In this document: in pieces, positions 8,806 through 17,213 of the stretch | Layout: each line of letters begins with the position of its first letter | Position numbering within the stretch: the stretch's first letter is position 1 | NCBI RefSeq assembly: GCF_903645295.1 | Contig: NZ_CAHJXM010000003.1 | Location: forward strand, 823,682 to 887,681 | DNA length: 64,000 nucleotides | Source of the DNA: Bacillus sp. Marseille-Q1617 | GTDB lineage: Bacteria; Bacillota; Bacilli; Bacillales; Bacillaceae_B | Direction: 5' to 3' | Notes under the pieces: model-generated | Databases searched by the model: none | Seen by the model: the letters and a program-made list of their open reading frames with translations, nothing else | Told to the model about the DNA's origin: nothing | Program-made: the position numbers and the translations under genes

Positions 8806-9306
8806 ATGAGACAGCTATATATAAAACAAAAGGTATTCAGTCTCAGCGAGAAATTCACGGTGAAGGATCAGGAGGAGAAGGATCGATATTATGTAGAGGG
8901 AAGTTTTATGAAGGTCCCGAAGACGTTCTCCATTATGAATACAAGCAGGGAAGAAGTGGCACTCATCACGAAAAAGGTGTTCAGCTTTTTACCGAAGTTT
9001 TTGGTTGAGGTGAATGGTCAAGACGTATTGACGATCAAAAAGGAGTTCTCCTTTTTAAAAGCACGTTATACGATTGATGCGGCGGGCATTGAAGTGCAGG
9101 GGAATTGGTGGGATATGAACTTTCAGGTATTGAAGCATGGCAAGGTCGTAGGCGAAGTGGGCAAGGAGTGGTTCACTTGGGGCGATAGCTACAGGGTGCG
9201 AGTAAACGATGAAGAGATGGAAGCGATTACAATTGCACTGGTTGTTGCGATTGATTGTGTGAAGGCGGATGAGTCTTCGGCTTCATCGGGGGCGTCGTTT
9301 AATTAA
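8806..9306 (+). CDS. yxjI: LURP-one-related / YxjI-family protein
   Basis: 166-residue protein with the Tubby-C-terminal-like beta barrel of the LURP-one family. The N-terminal RQLYIKQKVFSLSEKFTVKD, the repeated strands around YYVEGSFMKVPKTFSIMN and ITKKVFSFLPKFLVEV, and the end VVAIDCVKAD match B. subtilis YxjI-type proteins. AGGGGGAGG precedes ATG 8806. The protein has no signal peptide or membrane segment, though family members may bind membrane lipids. Function in bacteria is unknown. A bidirectional terminator follows, shared with the convergent nuclease gene. Confidence 0.85.
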   Translation: MRQLYIKQKVFSLSEKFTVKDQEEKDRYYVEGSFMKVPKTFSIMNTSREEVALITKKVFSFLPKFLVEVNGQDVLTIKKEFSFLKARYTIDAAGIEVQGNWWDMNFQVLKHGKVVGEVGKEWFTWGDSYRVRVNDEEMEAITIALVVAIDCVKADESSASSGASFN

Positions 9307-9358
9307 GGTAGTGTCATTGATTAAACGACTTCAAGCGGCAGCTGACATGATGACCACG

Positions 9359-9390
9359 AAAAAAGCTTGGGAACTCCCAAGCTTTTTGTT
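9359..9390. terminator. bidirectional terminator between convergent genes
   Basis: AAAAAGCTTGGGA and TCCCAAGCTTTTT form a stem of about 12 bp with a 2-4 base loop and A/T runs on both sides, so it can serve both converging genes. Confidence 0.85.
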
Positions 9391-9409
9391 ATGGCTTCGT
9401 ACCAATATT

Positions 9410-10384
9410 CTACTCCCCGACCATCCCGTCTCCATCATTATCCCGCATATGAGGGTATAACCAGTGATCGCTTGTGATTGGCATGCTGAAGCCGGCTGCT
9501 TTTGCTTCTTTGATTGTCACCAGTCCACTACCGTCGGTATCAATGCTTGAGATATCGCCGTCTGTGTTTGAATTCGTTGAGTTAGAGTTGGTGCTCTCTG
9601 AACTGGAAGGCTTACTTTCTGTCAGACCGAGTGATTCGTTTACTTCATCAGGGTTCACATTGTCGAAATTATCAACGATTATGTTTCCTTTTAAAGTATA
9701 GGTATACTGATAACTTGAAGGAATCTGCGTTTCCGTATTTGGATAGGTGATAATGGCTTCGAAATCAGTGGCTCCACCTGCGTCCCGGATACTTTTTTCC
9801 ATATACGCTTGATCACCATGCCGGTTAAGCGTGCTGTCTTGAGGGGTGATATTATACGCATTCGATACCCCTCCGAGAGAATCAGCAATGATATGTCCTT
9901 CATCCAATAAATCACTTTCGACGCCGGGAACCTTTGCCTCATCAGAGTAGTATCTGCCAGACGATGATACCGGCTCCGTGCTGTCATCCTGTAAAATGAT
10001 TGCGTCTGCAATGACGCGCACCAGTTGTCCGTATTCATTCGTGAATGCCCAATACTCACGGTCCCCAAAACCAATGTCAACGACGACGTTCGGCCCGCGA
10101 TACCCGGACAAATCACCACCATCGACTTCAAGGAGATTGAATCCTGGAAACCCTGCCTCATTTGTTTCGGTTGGGGTTTCTTCTTCGACTGCTTCCTCTG
10201 ATTCAGGCTCATCCACAGCCTCCGGAGCAGCTTCTTCCTTTTCACCTTTTATATCAGTAGTCTCCGTGGCTTCTACTTTCGGCTCTGCTTCTTTATCTGG
10301 CGGGGCTGCACCTTCTGCGTTGGCACAACCAACGATAACCATACTCGTTAAAAGCAAAAGTAAGCCGTTTATCTTCTTTTTCAT
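9410..10384 (-). CDS. lipoprotein DNA/RNA non-specific endonuclease with EF-hand and Excalibur-like ends
   Basis: 324-residue surface nuclease. The signal peptide ends in a lipobox (VIVGC at about residue 20), followed by an acidic E/P/T-rich linker to about residue 85. The catalytic domain (about 85-225) carries ESDLLDEGHIIADSLGG, the His-Me finger motif of the Endonuclease_NS_2 family (H of DEGH as general base), and NITPQDSTLNRHGDQAYME with the metal-binding N. After a Ser/Asn/Thr-rich spacer come an EF-hand-like loop, DTDGSGLVTIKEA, and a terminal DNDGDGMVGE resembling the Excalibur D-x-D-x-D-G-x-x-C-E motif with Cys replaced. Calcium dependence and nucleic-acid scavenging or eDNA degradation at the cell surface are inferred. 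Single-gene unit. Confidence 0.85.
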   Translation of the reverse strand: MKKKINGLLLLLTSMVIVGCANAEGAAPPDKEAEPKVEATETTDIKGEKEEAAPEAVDEPESEEAVEEETPTETNEAGFPGFNLLEVDGGDLSGYRGPNVVVDIGFGDREYWAFTNEYGQLVRVIADAIILQDDSTEPVSSSGRYYSDEAKVPGVESDLLDEGHIIADSLGGVSNAYNITPQDSTLNRHGDQAYMEKSIRDAGGATDFEAIITYPNTETQIPSSYQYTYTLKGNIIVDNFDNVNPDEVNESLGLTESKPSSSESTNSNSTNSNTDGDISSIDTDGSGLVTIKEAKAAGFSMPITSDHWLYPHMRDNDGDGMVGE

Positions 10385-10419
10385 TTTTTTGACACTCCTA
10401 AAATATCTTTCTGAATGAC

Positions 10420-10738
10420 CGAAATCATTTTACCGCAAATTCTTATTTTCCATTGAATTTTTACTAATCTGAATAAAATCGCATTTCAAATAAGAAACCC
10501 ATACCGTGTAAAACGGTAAGGGTTCATTTGGCAAAAAAAGAACTGACTCCCTTTTCAGGTGCCGGTTCTATAATGCATATGCGAATGTCTTCTCATTTAT
10601 ACGTTGGATATAGCCCGTGACGTGATCTGGTATACAAAGTATATATGCGGCTAAGGAATCCACTTGTTCACTATAATCACTTTTAATTACTAAAAACACC
10701 GGTCACCATCACGGTCCGGTAGTGCTGGGAATAAGATC
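10420..10738. other. intergenic stretch with a hairpin, no gene
   Basis: Contains a hairpin at 10496-10524 (AACCCATACCGT / ACGGTAAGGGTT, one A-A mismatch) and a weaker AGAACTG...CGGTTCT pair just after it. No reading frame with a start signal was found. The hairpin has a T-rich flank only on the minus strand. Confidence 0.45.
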
Positions 10739-10915
10739 ATGGAAGCATTTTTTGCATTAGAAGAATTAGAGGAAAGTGCGCACATTGCCTGGGAGCTTAG
10801 AAAACATAATATTGAGTGAGTCAAGACAATGCTGCATATTATATTAGCTGTGTTGCACGGGGATGAAGAAGTGATTGATCCATTTAAAATTAAGTGGTTG
10901 AAAATGTGGAACTGA
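10739..10915 (+). pseudogene. small reading frame interrupted by an in-frame TGA
   Basis: From ATG 10739 the frame reads MEAFFALEELEESAHIAWEL, continues RKHNIE, hits TGA, and then continues in the same frame for 31 more codons (VKTMLHIILAVLHGDEEVID and so on) to a second TGA. Both halves have protein-like composition. No ribosome binding site is evident before the ATG, and the frame remains open for some codons upstream. I read it as a decayed small gene; the family is unknown. Confidence 0.3.
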
Positions 10916-10950
10916 AAAAGTCACTTCCTGAAAAAGGAAGTGACTTATTA
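10916..10950 (-). terminator. terminator of the MTA/SAH nucleosidase gene
   Basis: AAGTCACTTCC / GGAAGTGACTT stem of 11 bp with an 6-base loop; read on the minus strand it ends in TTTTT directly after the nucleosidase stop codon. Confidence 0.8.
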
Positions 10951-10953
10951 TGA

Positions 10954-11775
10954 TTACTTCATATTTGCAAGCATATTTTCAATGATTGAAGAGGAGTTGT
11001 TTACTGCCATTTGTTTGAAGTCTTCCCATTTCATCACAGCTTCTTCACCAGCGTCATCAGAAGCTGAGCGGATGACAAGATAAGGAACGTTATTTAAGCG
11101 AGCAACCTGGCCCACTGCTGCCCCTTCCATTTCACAAACATAGGCATTAAATGTTTCATAGATCCATTTTTTCTTCTCAGCATTCGCGATAAATTGATCA
11201 CCAGTTGCAATTCGTCCTTTAAATATTTTTGTTTCTTCAGGCAGGTTTTTAGCGGCTTCCTCCGCAAGGGAAATAAGTTCTTCATCCGCTTTAAAATAGC
11301 CAATGTCCATTCGAGGAATAATACCAGGCTTGTACCCTTTTGCTGTTTCATCCATGTCATGCTGAACAGTATCCGTAGAAATGACGATATCTCCAAGGCT
11401 AACATCCGGGTGGATCGCACCAGAAATTCCAGAGTTAATTAGTTTATCTACATTAAACTGACTTACTAAAAGCTGCGCAGCCATTGCAGCATTTACTTTT
11501 CCGATTCCTGACTGAACCAGAACAATATTTTGACCTTTTAATGTTCCTTCGTAAAACGTCATCCCGGCAACTTCTTCAGTATTTTCCACTTCCATATGAG
11601 AATGTAATATTTCAATTTCTTCTGCCATTGGACCAATAATCCCAACGATATTTTCATTCTTCATTTCCTCTGCTTCTGCTTCCTTATGTACTTCTTGTTG
11701 TTGTGAGCATCCAACTAGTAAAATACCTATTGCTACAAGCAATAGTAAAGATTTCGCGCTTTTAAGAATGTTCAT
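10954..11775 (-). CDS. lipoprotein 5'-methylthioadenosine/S-adenosylhomocysteine nucleosidase
   Basis: Cleaves adenine from methylthioadenosine, SAH or 5'-deoxyadenosine. The 230-residue C-terminal part is a full MTAN/Pfs domain: NIVGIIGPMAEEIEILHSHM, the LVQSGIGKVNAAMAAQLLV block, INSGISGAIHPDVSLGDIVIS, ATGDQFIA, the CEMEGAAVGQVA ribose-binding motif and the catalytic aspartate region RSASDDAG. What is unusual is the front: a signal peptide ending in LLVGCSQQQ, a lipobox, plus an E/K-rich linker, giving 273 residues instead of about 230. The enzyme would therefore sit outside the membrane. Nutrient salvage or removal of extracellular nucleosides is a possible role. It is a single gene with its own terminator. 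Confidence 0.9.
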   Translation of the reverse strand: MNILKSAKSLLLLVAIGILLVGCSQQQEVHKEAEAEEMKNENIVGIIGPMAEEIEILHSHMEVENTEEVAGMTFYEGTLKGQNIVLVQSGIGKVNAAMAAQLLVSQFNVDKLINSGISGAIHPDVSLGDIVISTDTVQHDMDETAKGYKPGIIPRMDIGYFKADEELISLAEEAAKNLPEETKIFKGRIATGDQFIANAEKKKWIYETFNAYVCEMEGAAVGQVARLNNVPYLVIRSASDDAGEEAVMKWEDFKQMAVNNSSSIIENMLANMK

Positions 11776-12051
11776 TTTTAATTGTCCTCCTTAGATGTTT
11801 AATTCCTTTTGTGTCATCTTCTTGATTAAACACGAACATTCACGAAATGCCAATATAAAATGTTCGTTTTTGATTTTACTTATAAAGAAAGAGAAATTCA
11901 AGGGTAATTTGCCGATTTAATGAAAAAATTTCATTTTAAGGGTAGAATACACGAAAGATATATATAATTATTTTTATAATGTACGTATTTTTATTTTTGA
12001 TTTTGTTATTCACAAAGTGTCGATTTTAATATTTATCACTCGTATAATTTT

Positions 12052-12110
12052 CGGGGTATGATCCCTGGTCAACTAAAGTATTAGCGTGTTGAGGGACAGG
12101 CCCTCTTTTT
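12052..12110 (+). repeat. GGGACAGG-family palindrome, copy A (terminator-like)
   Basis: Starts GGGGTATGATCCCTGG and ends GAGGGACAGGCCCTC followed by TTTTTT. The terminal GAGGG/CCCTC stem plus T-run could terminate transcription. Spacing and the central TTAGCGTG-type core resemble the copies at 12757 and 12941. Confidence 0.5.
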
Positions 12111-12202
12111 TAAAGCTTCCTTATTGAATACCCATGCTGGGCCGGCAGGAACAACTGTCATTGAGTAGAACCCCATATCCCAGGGCTTGGCTATATGATT
12201 TC

Positions 12203-12255
12203 GTTCTATTAAACTGTAAATAAACCACCCTATTGTTATTTATTTACAATAGAAC
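12203..12255. repeat. 17-bp perfect inverted repeat with a 5-base insertion in one arm
   Basis: Left arm GTTCTATT-AAACT-GTAAATAAA (12203-12224); right arm TTTATTTACAATAGAAC (12239-12255) is its exact complement once AAACT is skipped. It lies about 80 bases upstream of the next gene and could be an operator or a mobile-element relic. Confidence 0.55.
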
Positions 12256-12333
12256 AGATAAAGTCTCAGTACTTAATGAAAAACATGAGCGTAATATAAT
12301 CAGCAAAAATGATGATTGAAAGGAGACGGGTCT

Positions 12334-12735
12334 ATGGCATTTTTCAGCAAGTTATTCGGAAAAAGCAGCAGCCCTAAACAACCCAAAGGGAAAGATCCCA
12401 GCTACTATTCCAGTCTTGAACTTTTCATTATTTATGAAGGGGATGCTGATAGTGACAGTCATGAGGACGATCTATATACAGAATTAGAAGATGAGTTTTG
12501 GGTGTATCGTTCCCTAGGCGAATCGGGTGTGATGTCATCCTATTGGGCCAAAGATTACGGTACTCCTTTACCAGCTTTTCCTGAATACCCGCTTATAGGG
12601 GTCTTTAAGCTTACCGCATATAAGGGTTTCAAAGAAGGGTATAAACATCCTCTTTTTATTTCATCTAATAAAGAAGAGGTAAAGAAATTTTTTGAAGAAT
12701 ACGAGAAAGAGATGGAACAAAAGAACCGGGGTTAA
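12334..12735 (+). CDS. hypothetical cytoplasmic protein, 133 residues
   Basis: Start chosen at ATG 12334 (MAFFSKLFGKSSSP) because AAAGGAGACGGG lies 8 bases upstream; the frame is open from 12316. After a basic Ser/Pro-rich leader the protein has a mixed alpha/beta region rich in acids (EGDADSDSHEDDLYTELEDEFW), a central SLGESGVMSSYWAKDYGTPLP and a C-terminal charged helix (EEVKKFFEEYEKEMEQKN). No signal peptide or membrane segment. I do not recognise the family. The gene stands alone between palindromic repeats. Confidence 0.65.
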   Translation: MAFFSKLFGKSSSPKQPKGKDPSYYSSLELFIIYEGDADSDSHEDDLYTELEDEFWVYRSLGESGVMSSYWAKDYGTPLPAFPEYPLIGVFKLTAYKGFKEGYKHPLFISSNKEEVKKFFEEYEKEMEQKNRG

Positions 12736-12756
12736 ATTCAATTTAAGAAAATTGTA

Positions 12757-12806
12757 GCCTGGACCCCAGTCCGATTACGAATTAACTCGGAGGGGCAGGC
12801 CCCTGA
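12757..12806. repeat. GGGACAGG-family palindrome, copy B
   Basis: GCCTGGACCCCAG ... GAGGGGCAGGCCCCTG; same outline as copies A, C and D (a CTGG-CCC left arm, AT-rich middle of about 25 bases, GGG(A)CAGGCCC right arm). Confidence 0.5.
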
Positions 12807-12830
12807 ACTTCTGTAAACGATTTTAAAAGG

Positions 12831-12899
12831 GAAGCGAGGGGGAAGCGAGGGGACGGTTCTCTTGCTTCGGAAGCAGTAGAACCGTCCCCTCGCTTCCCT
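12831..12899. repeat. perfect 21-bp palindrome with nested stem
   Basis: Positions 12841-12861 (GGGAAGCGAGGGGACGGTTC plus T) are exactly complementary to 12879-12899. Inside the loop TGCTTC/GAAGCA forms a second 6-bp stem, so nearly all of 60 bases can pair. The left edge GGGAAGCGAG is duplicated just upstream at 12830. The 20 bases GGGGACGGTTCTCTTGCTTC (12850-12869) recur exactly at 61142-61161. Confidence 0.8.
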
Positions 12900-12940
12900 T
12901 GTCATTATTCGCTGTTTCAGTACCAGAAGGTTAGAAGGTT

Positions 12941-12990
12941 TGGGGCCTGGAACCCGGCACTAACGCTTTAGATTTACGGGGACAGGCCCT
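12941..12990. repeat. GGGACAGG-family palindrome, copy C
   Basis: GGGGCCTGGAACCCGG ... GGGGACAGGCCCT with a 20-base AT-rich centre containing TAACGCTTTAGA; third copy within 1 kb, in the gene-free stretch 12736-13211. Confidence 0.5.
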
Positions 12991-13211
12991 ACTTGCAATT
13001 CAACAAGGTTTTTATTTTCCGTTTTATATGAACTTAACCAAAACCTGACGTTCATTCTTAAAATATATTCTTCTATTTCTCATTCACCTAATCAAATTTT
13101 TAAAAGGGCCTTGTTGTATCCTGAATATGTAAATAACTAATTCGATTGTAGTGGGACAGAAGTTCTTGCTGGAGTGGATGTCTAAATGAATGAGAAGAGG
13201 AGAGGGTTTTT

Positions 13212-14303
13212 ATGTTTGATACATTGGCTGGAATTGGGATCTTGGGGTTCCTGATTTTTATCGTGTTAGGTTTGGTGGCTTTGGTCAAGAAGTCCGGAAA
13301 GGCGAAGAAACGATTTGGGATTGCTGCAGGGCTTTTTGTTTTGTTTATGGTTGGGGTGTTGAACAGTCCGACAAGCGAAACAGCCACTACTGATGTGAAA
13401 TCGGATGAAGGGGAAGTGAAGGCGGCAAAGGAAGAGGATGCCGATCAGAAAGAAGAGAAGCAGCCTGAAAAAGAGCCGGCCACCCTTGAAGAAGTCAAGG
13501 CCGCTGTTACAGCCGGGATGAGTGATAAGGACTTTAAGAAAGCGAAAAAAGAGTTGAACGTCGAACAAACGAAAAGTATTTCGATCGGGAATGGGAATGT
13601 TGGATATGTCCTCCAAGCCACTGACGGAATTCTTGTGGCGACAACAGACGGTGAATCCATCATGGAGGTGCTGCCGTTTGCTTCGATGGATGAAGTGGAT
13701 AAGTATGAGTCGGAAATGGTGGCAAAAGCAGAGGCTGAAGCGAAAGAGAAAGCCAAAAAGGATTTCGAGGAATCGAAGATCAAAGTGAGCGGGAATGGAG
13801 ATACAGCGTCTGACGGGATCGAATTAAAGTCCGGTTGGGCAATCTTCGATGGGAGTCATACCGGCGGTTCGAACTTTATCGTTCAGCTGCAGGATGAAAA
13901 CGGGAATGACCTGGAACTCCTTGTCAATGAAATCGGCAGCTATAAGGGGAAGACTTTTGCACAGATCCCTGTGGACGGAACATATTATTTAAACATTAAA
14001 GCAGGAGGCCCGTGGGAATATACGGTCTATCAATCACCTCCAGTAAAAATAGCCGATGCCCCGACCACGTTGGAAGGCACTGGTGATGACGTCGTATTCT
14101 TCAATATCAAGAGCGGCCACTACAAATTCAATTTCTCACACAGTGGTTCTTCTAACTTCATCGTCATGCTCAATGGCCAAGGACTGATGGTGAATGAGAT
14201 CGGGGCGTATGAAGGTTCTACCCGCCAGCAACTGAAGACGGATGGGTATTATGCGTTGGTGATTAAGGCGGATGGTGGTTGGTCCGTTGGGATAGAGGAA
14301 TAG
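13212..14303 (+). CDS. membrane-anchored protein with two tandem beta-sandwich-like repeats
   Basis: 363 residues, AGGAG 10 bases before ATG 13212. Two N-terminal hydrophobic segments (about residues 3-25 and 36-53) are joined by a basic loop KKSGKAKKRF. A Lys/Glu-rich linker (55-100) leads to a DUF-like segment containing LEEVKAAVTAGMSDKDFKKAK and an E/K/A coiled stretch (about 165-190). The C-terminal half is duplicated: IELKSGWAIFDGSHTGGSNF...LLVNEIGSYKGKT...GTYYLNIKAGGPWEYTV (about 205-280) and FFNIKSGHYKFNFSHSGSSNF...LMVNEIGAYEGSTRQ...GYYALVIKADGGWSVGI (about 295-362). These repeats look extracellular. Function unknown; binding of a surface ligand is a guess. A terminator follows. Confidence 0.75.
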   Translation: MFDTLAGIGILGFLIFIVLGLVALVKKSGKAKKRFGIAAGLFVLFMVGVLNSPTSETATTDVKSDEGEVKAAKEEDADQKEEKQPEKEPATLEEVKAAVTAGMSDKDFKKAKKELNVEQTKSISIGNGNVGYVLQATDGILVATTDGESIMEVLPFASMDEVDKYESEMVAKAEAEAKEKAKKDFEESKIKVSGNGDTASDGIELKSGWAIFDGSHTGGSNFIVQLQDENGNDLELLVNEIGSYKGKTFAQIPVDGTYYLNIKAGGPWEYTVYQSPPVKIADAPTTLEGTGDDVVFFNIKSGHYKFNFSHSGSSNFIVMLNGQGLMVNEIGAYEGSTRQQLKTDGYYALVIKADGGWSVGIEE

Positions 14304-14364
14304 GTTTTATTTAAACACTAATACATGGTTAAGAGGTAAAAATAGTAACATATGATAAAGATTT

Positions 14365-14410
14365 CAGGAAGCACCCTAAAGAATTTTTTAATGGGGGCTT
14401 CCTGTTTTTA
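14365..14410 (+). terminator. rho-independent terminator
   Basis: CAGGAAGCACCC and GGGGGCTTCCTG pair around an AT-rich 16-base loop, followed by TTTTTA. Confidence 0.75.
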
Positions 14411-14585
14411 CTCACCTGAATTTCCATTTATAACCTTATATGTAGTAATATAGATCTGGGAATGTAATGGTGAAAATTATTGGATTATTGTTGTGTTCTT
14501 TATAAGAAACTTAAACTGACATTCTTAATTGTAATATTGAATAGTTATAAAAGGGGTATGAACCACAAATCAAGGAGGGGTAATA

Positions 14586-16268
14586 ATGGCAGCTAAGTAC
14601 ATGTATCAAAGTGAAGTTAGACATAAGGGACTTAACAAATATAGAGTCATTAAGGGCGACAGTTATTATGTAGTTGAACAAAAGGCAAAAGCTCAGTTGA
14701 ATCAGTGGGATGAAATGTGGAAAAAGAAAAAAGAAGCTGAGAAGAAAAAGGCTGAAAGAGATAACATCATAAGAGAGAAAGAGGCTAAAAAGGAACTTGC
14801 TATTGAGTTTACGAGAGAAGCTGAAGAAAAGATTAAAGAAATTGAAAATATACTCCTTTTTACTTTAGAGGTAGATGATCGAATTGATTGGGATCAGTTA
14901 AAGGATAAAACAAAATTCAGTAAAACAAAACCTAAAGAGCCAAAAGCACTTGATGCTCCAGAAGAGCCTCAAAAAAATATGGAAAGATTTCAGCCTAAGT
15001 TGAATATTCTTGATAAGATATTTCCCTCAATGAAATCAAAAAAGGTGAATTTATCAGAAGAATTGTTTAAGGAGACTTACGAGGGCTGGGAACTAGAAAA
15101 AGAAAGAATCCATAAAGAGAATGAGGAAAGATTAGTTAAATATGAAAAAGCCCTTCTTCAATGGGAAGAAGAAAAAGCAAAGTTTCAATTAGAACAAGAT
15201 GAGAAAAATAATGCTGTTGAAGCACAGAAAGAAAATTATTTCAATTCCTGTCCAACCGCAATAGTTGATTATGGTGATATGGTCCTTGCAAATTCTTCAT
15301 ACCCAGATGAGTTTCCGCAAGAATATGATATTGATTATAACCATGTAAATAAAATAATGGTTGTTGATTATTCACTTCCAACCCCAGAGGATATCCCTAC
15401 TCTAAAGGAAGTGAAGTATATTCAATCAAGAGATGAGTATAAGGAAGTTCGATTGTCAGCGGCAACTGAAAAGAAGCTATACGATGATTTACTATACCAG
15501 ATTACATTAAGGTCACTACACGAGTTGTTTGAAGCCGATACCATCAGTGCACTGGACTCAATCGTTTTTAATGGATGGGTCAAATCAATTGATAAGTCGA
15601 CAGGTAAAGAGGTAAATGCTTGTATTCTTTCGGTTCAAGCCACAAAGAAAGAATTCATGGAAATTAATCTTTCACTTGTTGACCCTAAATCGTGTTTTAA
15701 GAACTTAAAGGGTATTGGAAGCAGTAAGTTACACAGCCTTTCTCCAGTGGCACCTATCATAAAGATAGATCGTGATGACCCTAGATTTGTTTCTTCATAT
15801 GACGTAATTGATGCGATAGATGATAGTGAAAATTTGGCGGCAATGGACTGGCAAGATTTTGAGCATTTAATTAGAGAGTTATTTGAAAAGGAGTTTAATC
15901 ATTCTGGTGGGGAGGTTAAAATAACACAAGCCAGTAAAGATGGGGGAGTTGATGCAGTAGCATTCGATCCCGACCCGATTCGTGGTGGAAAGGTAGTCAT
16001 TCAAGCAAAAAGATACACAAACGCTGTAGGTGTGTCTGCAGTCCGTGATTTGTACGGAACCTTAATGAACGAAGGAGCTAACAAAGGTATTTTGGTTTCC
16101 ACTGCTGATTATGGACCTGACGCGTATGATTTTGCTAAAGGAAAGCCCATTACACTCTTAAACGGAGGAAACCTTCTCCATTTATTACAAAAGCATGGAC
16201 AAAAAGCAAGAATAGATTTAAAAGAGGCGAAAAAACAGTTGTTGGAAAAGGACTCGAAGTCAGGTTAA
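14586..16268 (+). CDS. Mrr-like restriction endonuclease with coiled-coil N-terminus
   Basis: 560-residue protein with CAAGGAGGGG before ATG 14586. Residues 35-90 and 150-215 are K/E-rich coiled coil. The C-terminal domain (about 415-545) is a Mrr_cat PD-(D/E)XK nuclease: MDWQDFEHLIRELFEKEF, then GGVDAVAFDPDP with D456, then VVIQAKRY with the Q473-x-K475 catalytic pair, and GVSAVRDLYGTLMNEGANKGILVST. In this family the domain cuts methylated or otherwise foreign DNA, or acts in DNA repair. The middle (about 260-400) has no family I can name. A small membrane-protein gene follows after about 70 bases and may be a partner. The two genes are AT-richer than the flanks, suggesting transfer. Confidence 0.85.
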   Translation: MAAKYMYQSEVRHKGLNKYRVIKGDSYYVVEQKAKAQLNQWDEMWKKKKEAEKKKAERDNIIREKEAKKELAIEFTREAEEKIKEIENILLFTLEVDDRIDWDQLKDKTKFSKTKPKEPKALDAPEEPQKNMERFQPKLNILDKIFPSMKSKKVNLSEELFKETYEGWELEKERIHKENEERLVKYEKALLQWEEEKAKFQLEQDEKNNAVEAQKENYFNSCPTAIVDYGDMVLANSSYPDEFPQEYDIDYNHVNKIMVVDYSLPTPEDIPTLKEVKYIQSRDEYKEVRLSAATEKKLYDDLLYQITLRSLHELFEADTISALDSIVFNGWVKSIDKSTGKEVNACILSVQATKKEFMEINLSLVDPKSCFKNLKGIGSSKLHSLSPVAPIIKIDRDDPRFVSSYDVIDAIDDSENLAAMDWQDFEHLIRELFEKEFNHSGGEVKITQASKDGGVDAVAFDPDPIRGGKVVIQAKRYTNAVGVSAVRDLYGTLMNEGANKGILVSTADYGPDAYDFAKGKPITLLNGGNLLHLLQKHGQKARIDLKEAKKQLLEKDSKSG

Positions 16269-16341
16269 TGTCTAATTGCTTTTATACTGGTATAACTGCA
16301 TAGTGGTAAAGATACACTTAGTTAAAAGGGAGAAGAGAAAT

Positions 16342-17073
16342 TTGGATATAAAAGAACAGGCAGAGCTTCTTATAACTCTATTTGGGATGGTAGCTACAGT
16401 AGGGGCGGCTATAGCCGCAATGATTTCAGCAAGTGTGGCTAAAAAATCAACTGTCTTGTCTTCAAAACAGTTAGAGGAAATGAAACAACAAAGATATGAC
16501 ATGAATAGACCAGATGTCTTTATAGCAAGTAAGTTGATTTACTTGAAGTATAACCCAAGTACAGGATATGGAAACTTTATTGAAGATGAGAAACAACCCG
16601 AATTAATAATTTCTAACGTAGGACAGGGTCATGCTAAAAATATTAATATTAAATGGGAACTGGATGTCACAAGACATATACAATTTATTAGTACATTTTC
16701 ATTTGGGGCAAGTAAGGTTCATAGATATATAGAAGAAAGTATACTTAATACAGAGAATGGAGTTACATTTATTGAAGAGGATTTGAAAGATTATACATCC
16801 GTATATTTAAAAGGGAAGGAATATTCCTTGAAAATACCATTCTCATATTTAGAAATATTATCTCTTCTGCTCCACTTATTCCAAGAAGAACAACTTGATA
16901 GCTCAGTTATACCATCTATAAAGTTGGAAATGAACTTTACTGATATATATAATAATAGTAATCTAAAACGATTTGTAATATCACCTAGAATTGCTACCCA
17001 AACTTCCAGTACATCTGATGGGAAACTGTCTGATTATAAAATTCAATTAAATTTAATAGTAAATGAGTTATAA
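16342..17073 (+). CDS. single-pass membrane-anchored hypothetical protein next to the Mrr-like gene
   Basis: About 244 residues. I place the start at TTG 16342 (LDIKEQAELLITLFG) because AAAGGGAGAAGAG lies just upstream; the frame is open from 16276. One Gly/Ala-rich membrane helix (about residues 8-32) is followed by a short Lys/Gln-rich segment and a soluble domain containing PDVFIASKLIYLKYNP, ELIISNVGQGHAKNINIKWELD and LEMNFTDIYNNSN, which looks beta-rich. No catalytic motif is visible. Its position directly after the restriction gene and before a strong terminator suggests co-transcription and perhaps a defence role. Confidence 0.6.
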   Translation: MDIKEQAELLITLFGMVATVGAAIAAMISASVAKKSTVLSSKQLEEMKQQRYDMNRPDVFIASKLIYLKYNPSTGYGNFIEDEKQPELIISNVGQGHAKNINIKWELDVTRHIQFISTFSFGASKVHRYIEESILNTENGVTFIEEDLKDYTSVYLKGKEYSLKIPFSYLEILSLLLHLFQEEQLDSSVIPSIKLEMNFTDIYNNSNLKRFVISPRIATQTSSTSDGKLSDYKIQLNLIVNEL

Positions 17074-17213
17074 TTTACTTATTATGAGTAAGTGCGTAAA
17101 GTAATTTTGGAATGTGTCAAAACATATCTCCTGCTGAATTTTATTTGAATCCTCTTGCCTTAAGTAATTGCGTGTCTTCAAAAGGAATAAAAATTGTTTT
17201 TATGTGATTCAGA

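Larger units (their letters stand above)
11776..12333. other. intergenic region with palindromes
   Basis: About 550 bases without a convincing gene. It holds an AT-rich hairpin near 11917-11940 (AATGAAAAAATTTCATT), palindrome copy A at 12052-12110 and the long inverted repeat at 12203-12255, each listed separately. Confidence 0.5.
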
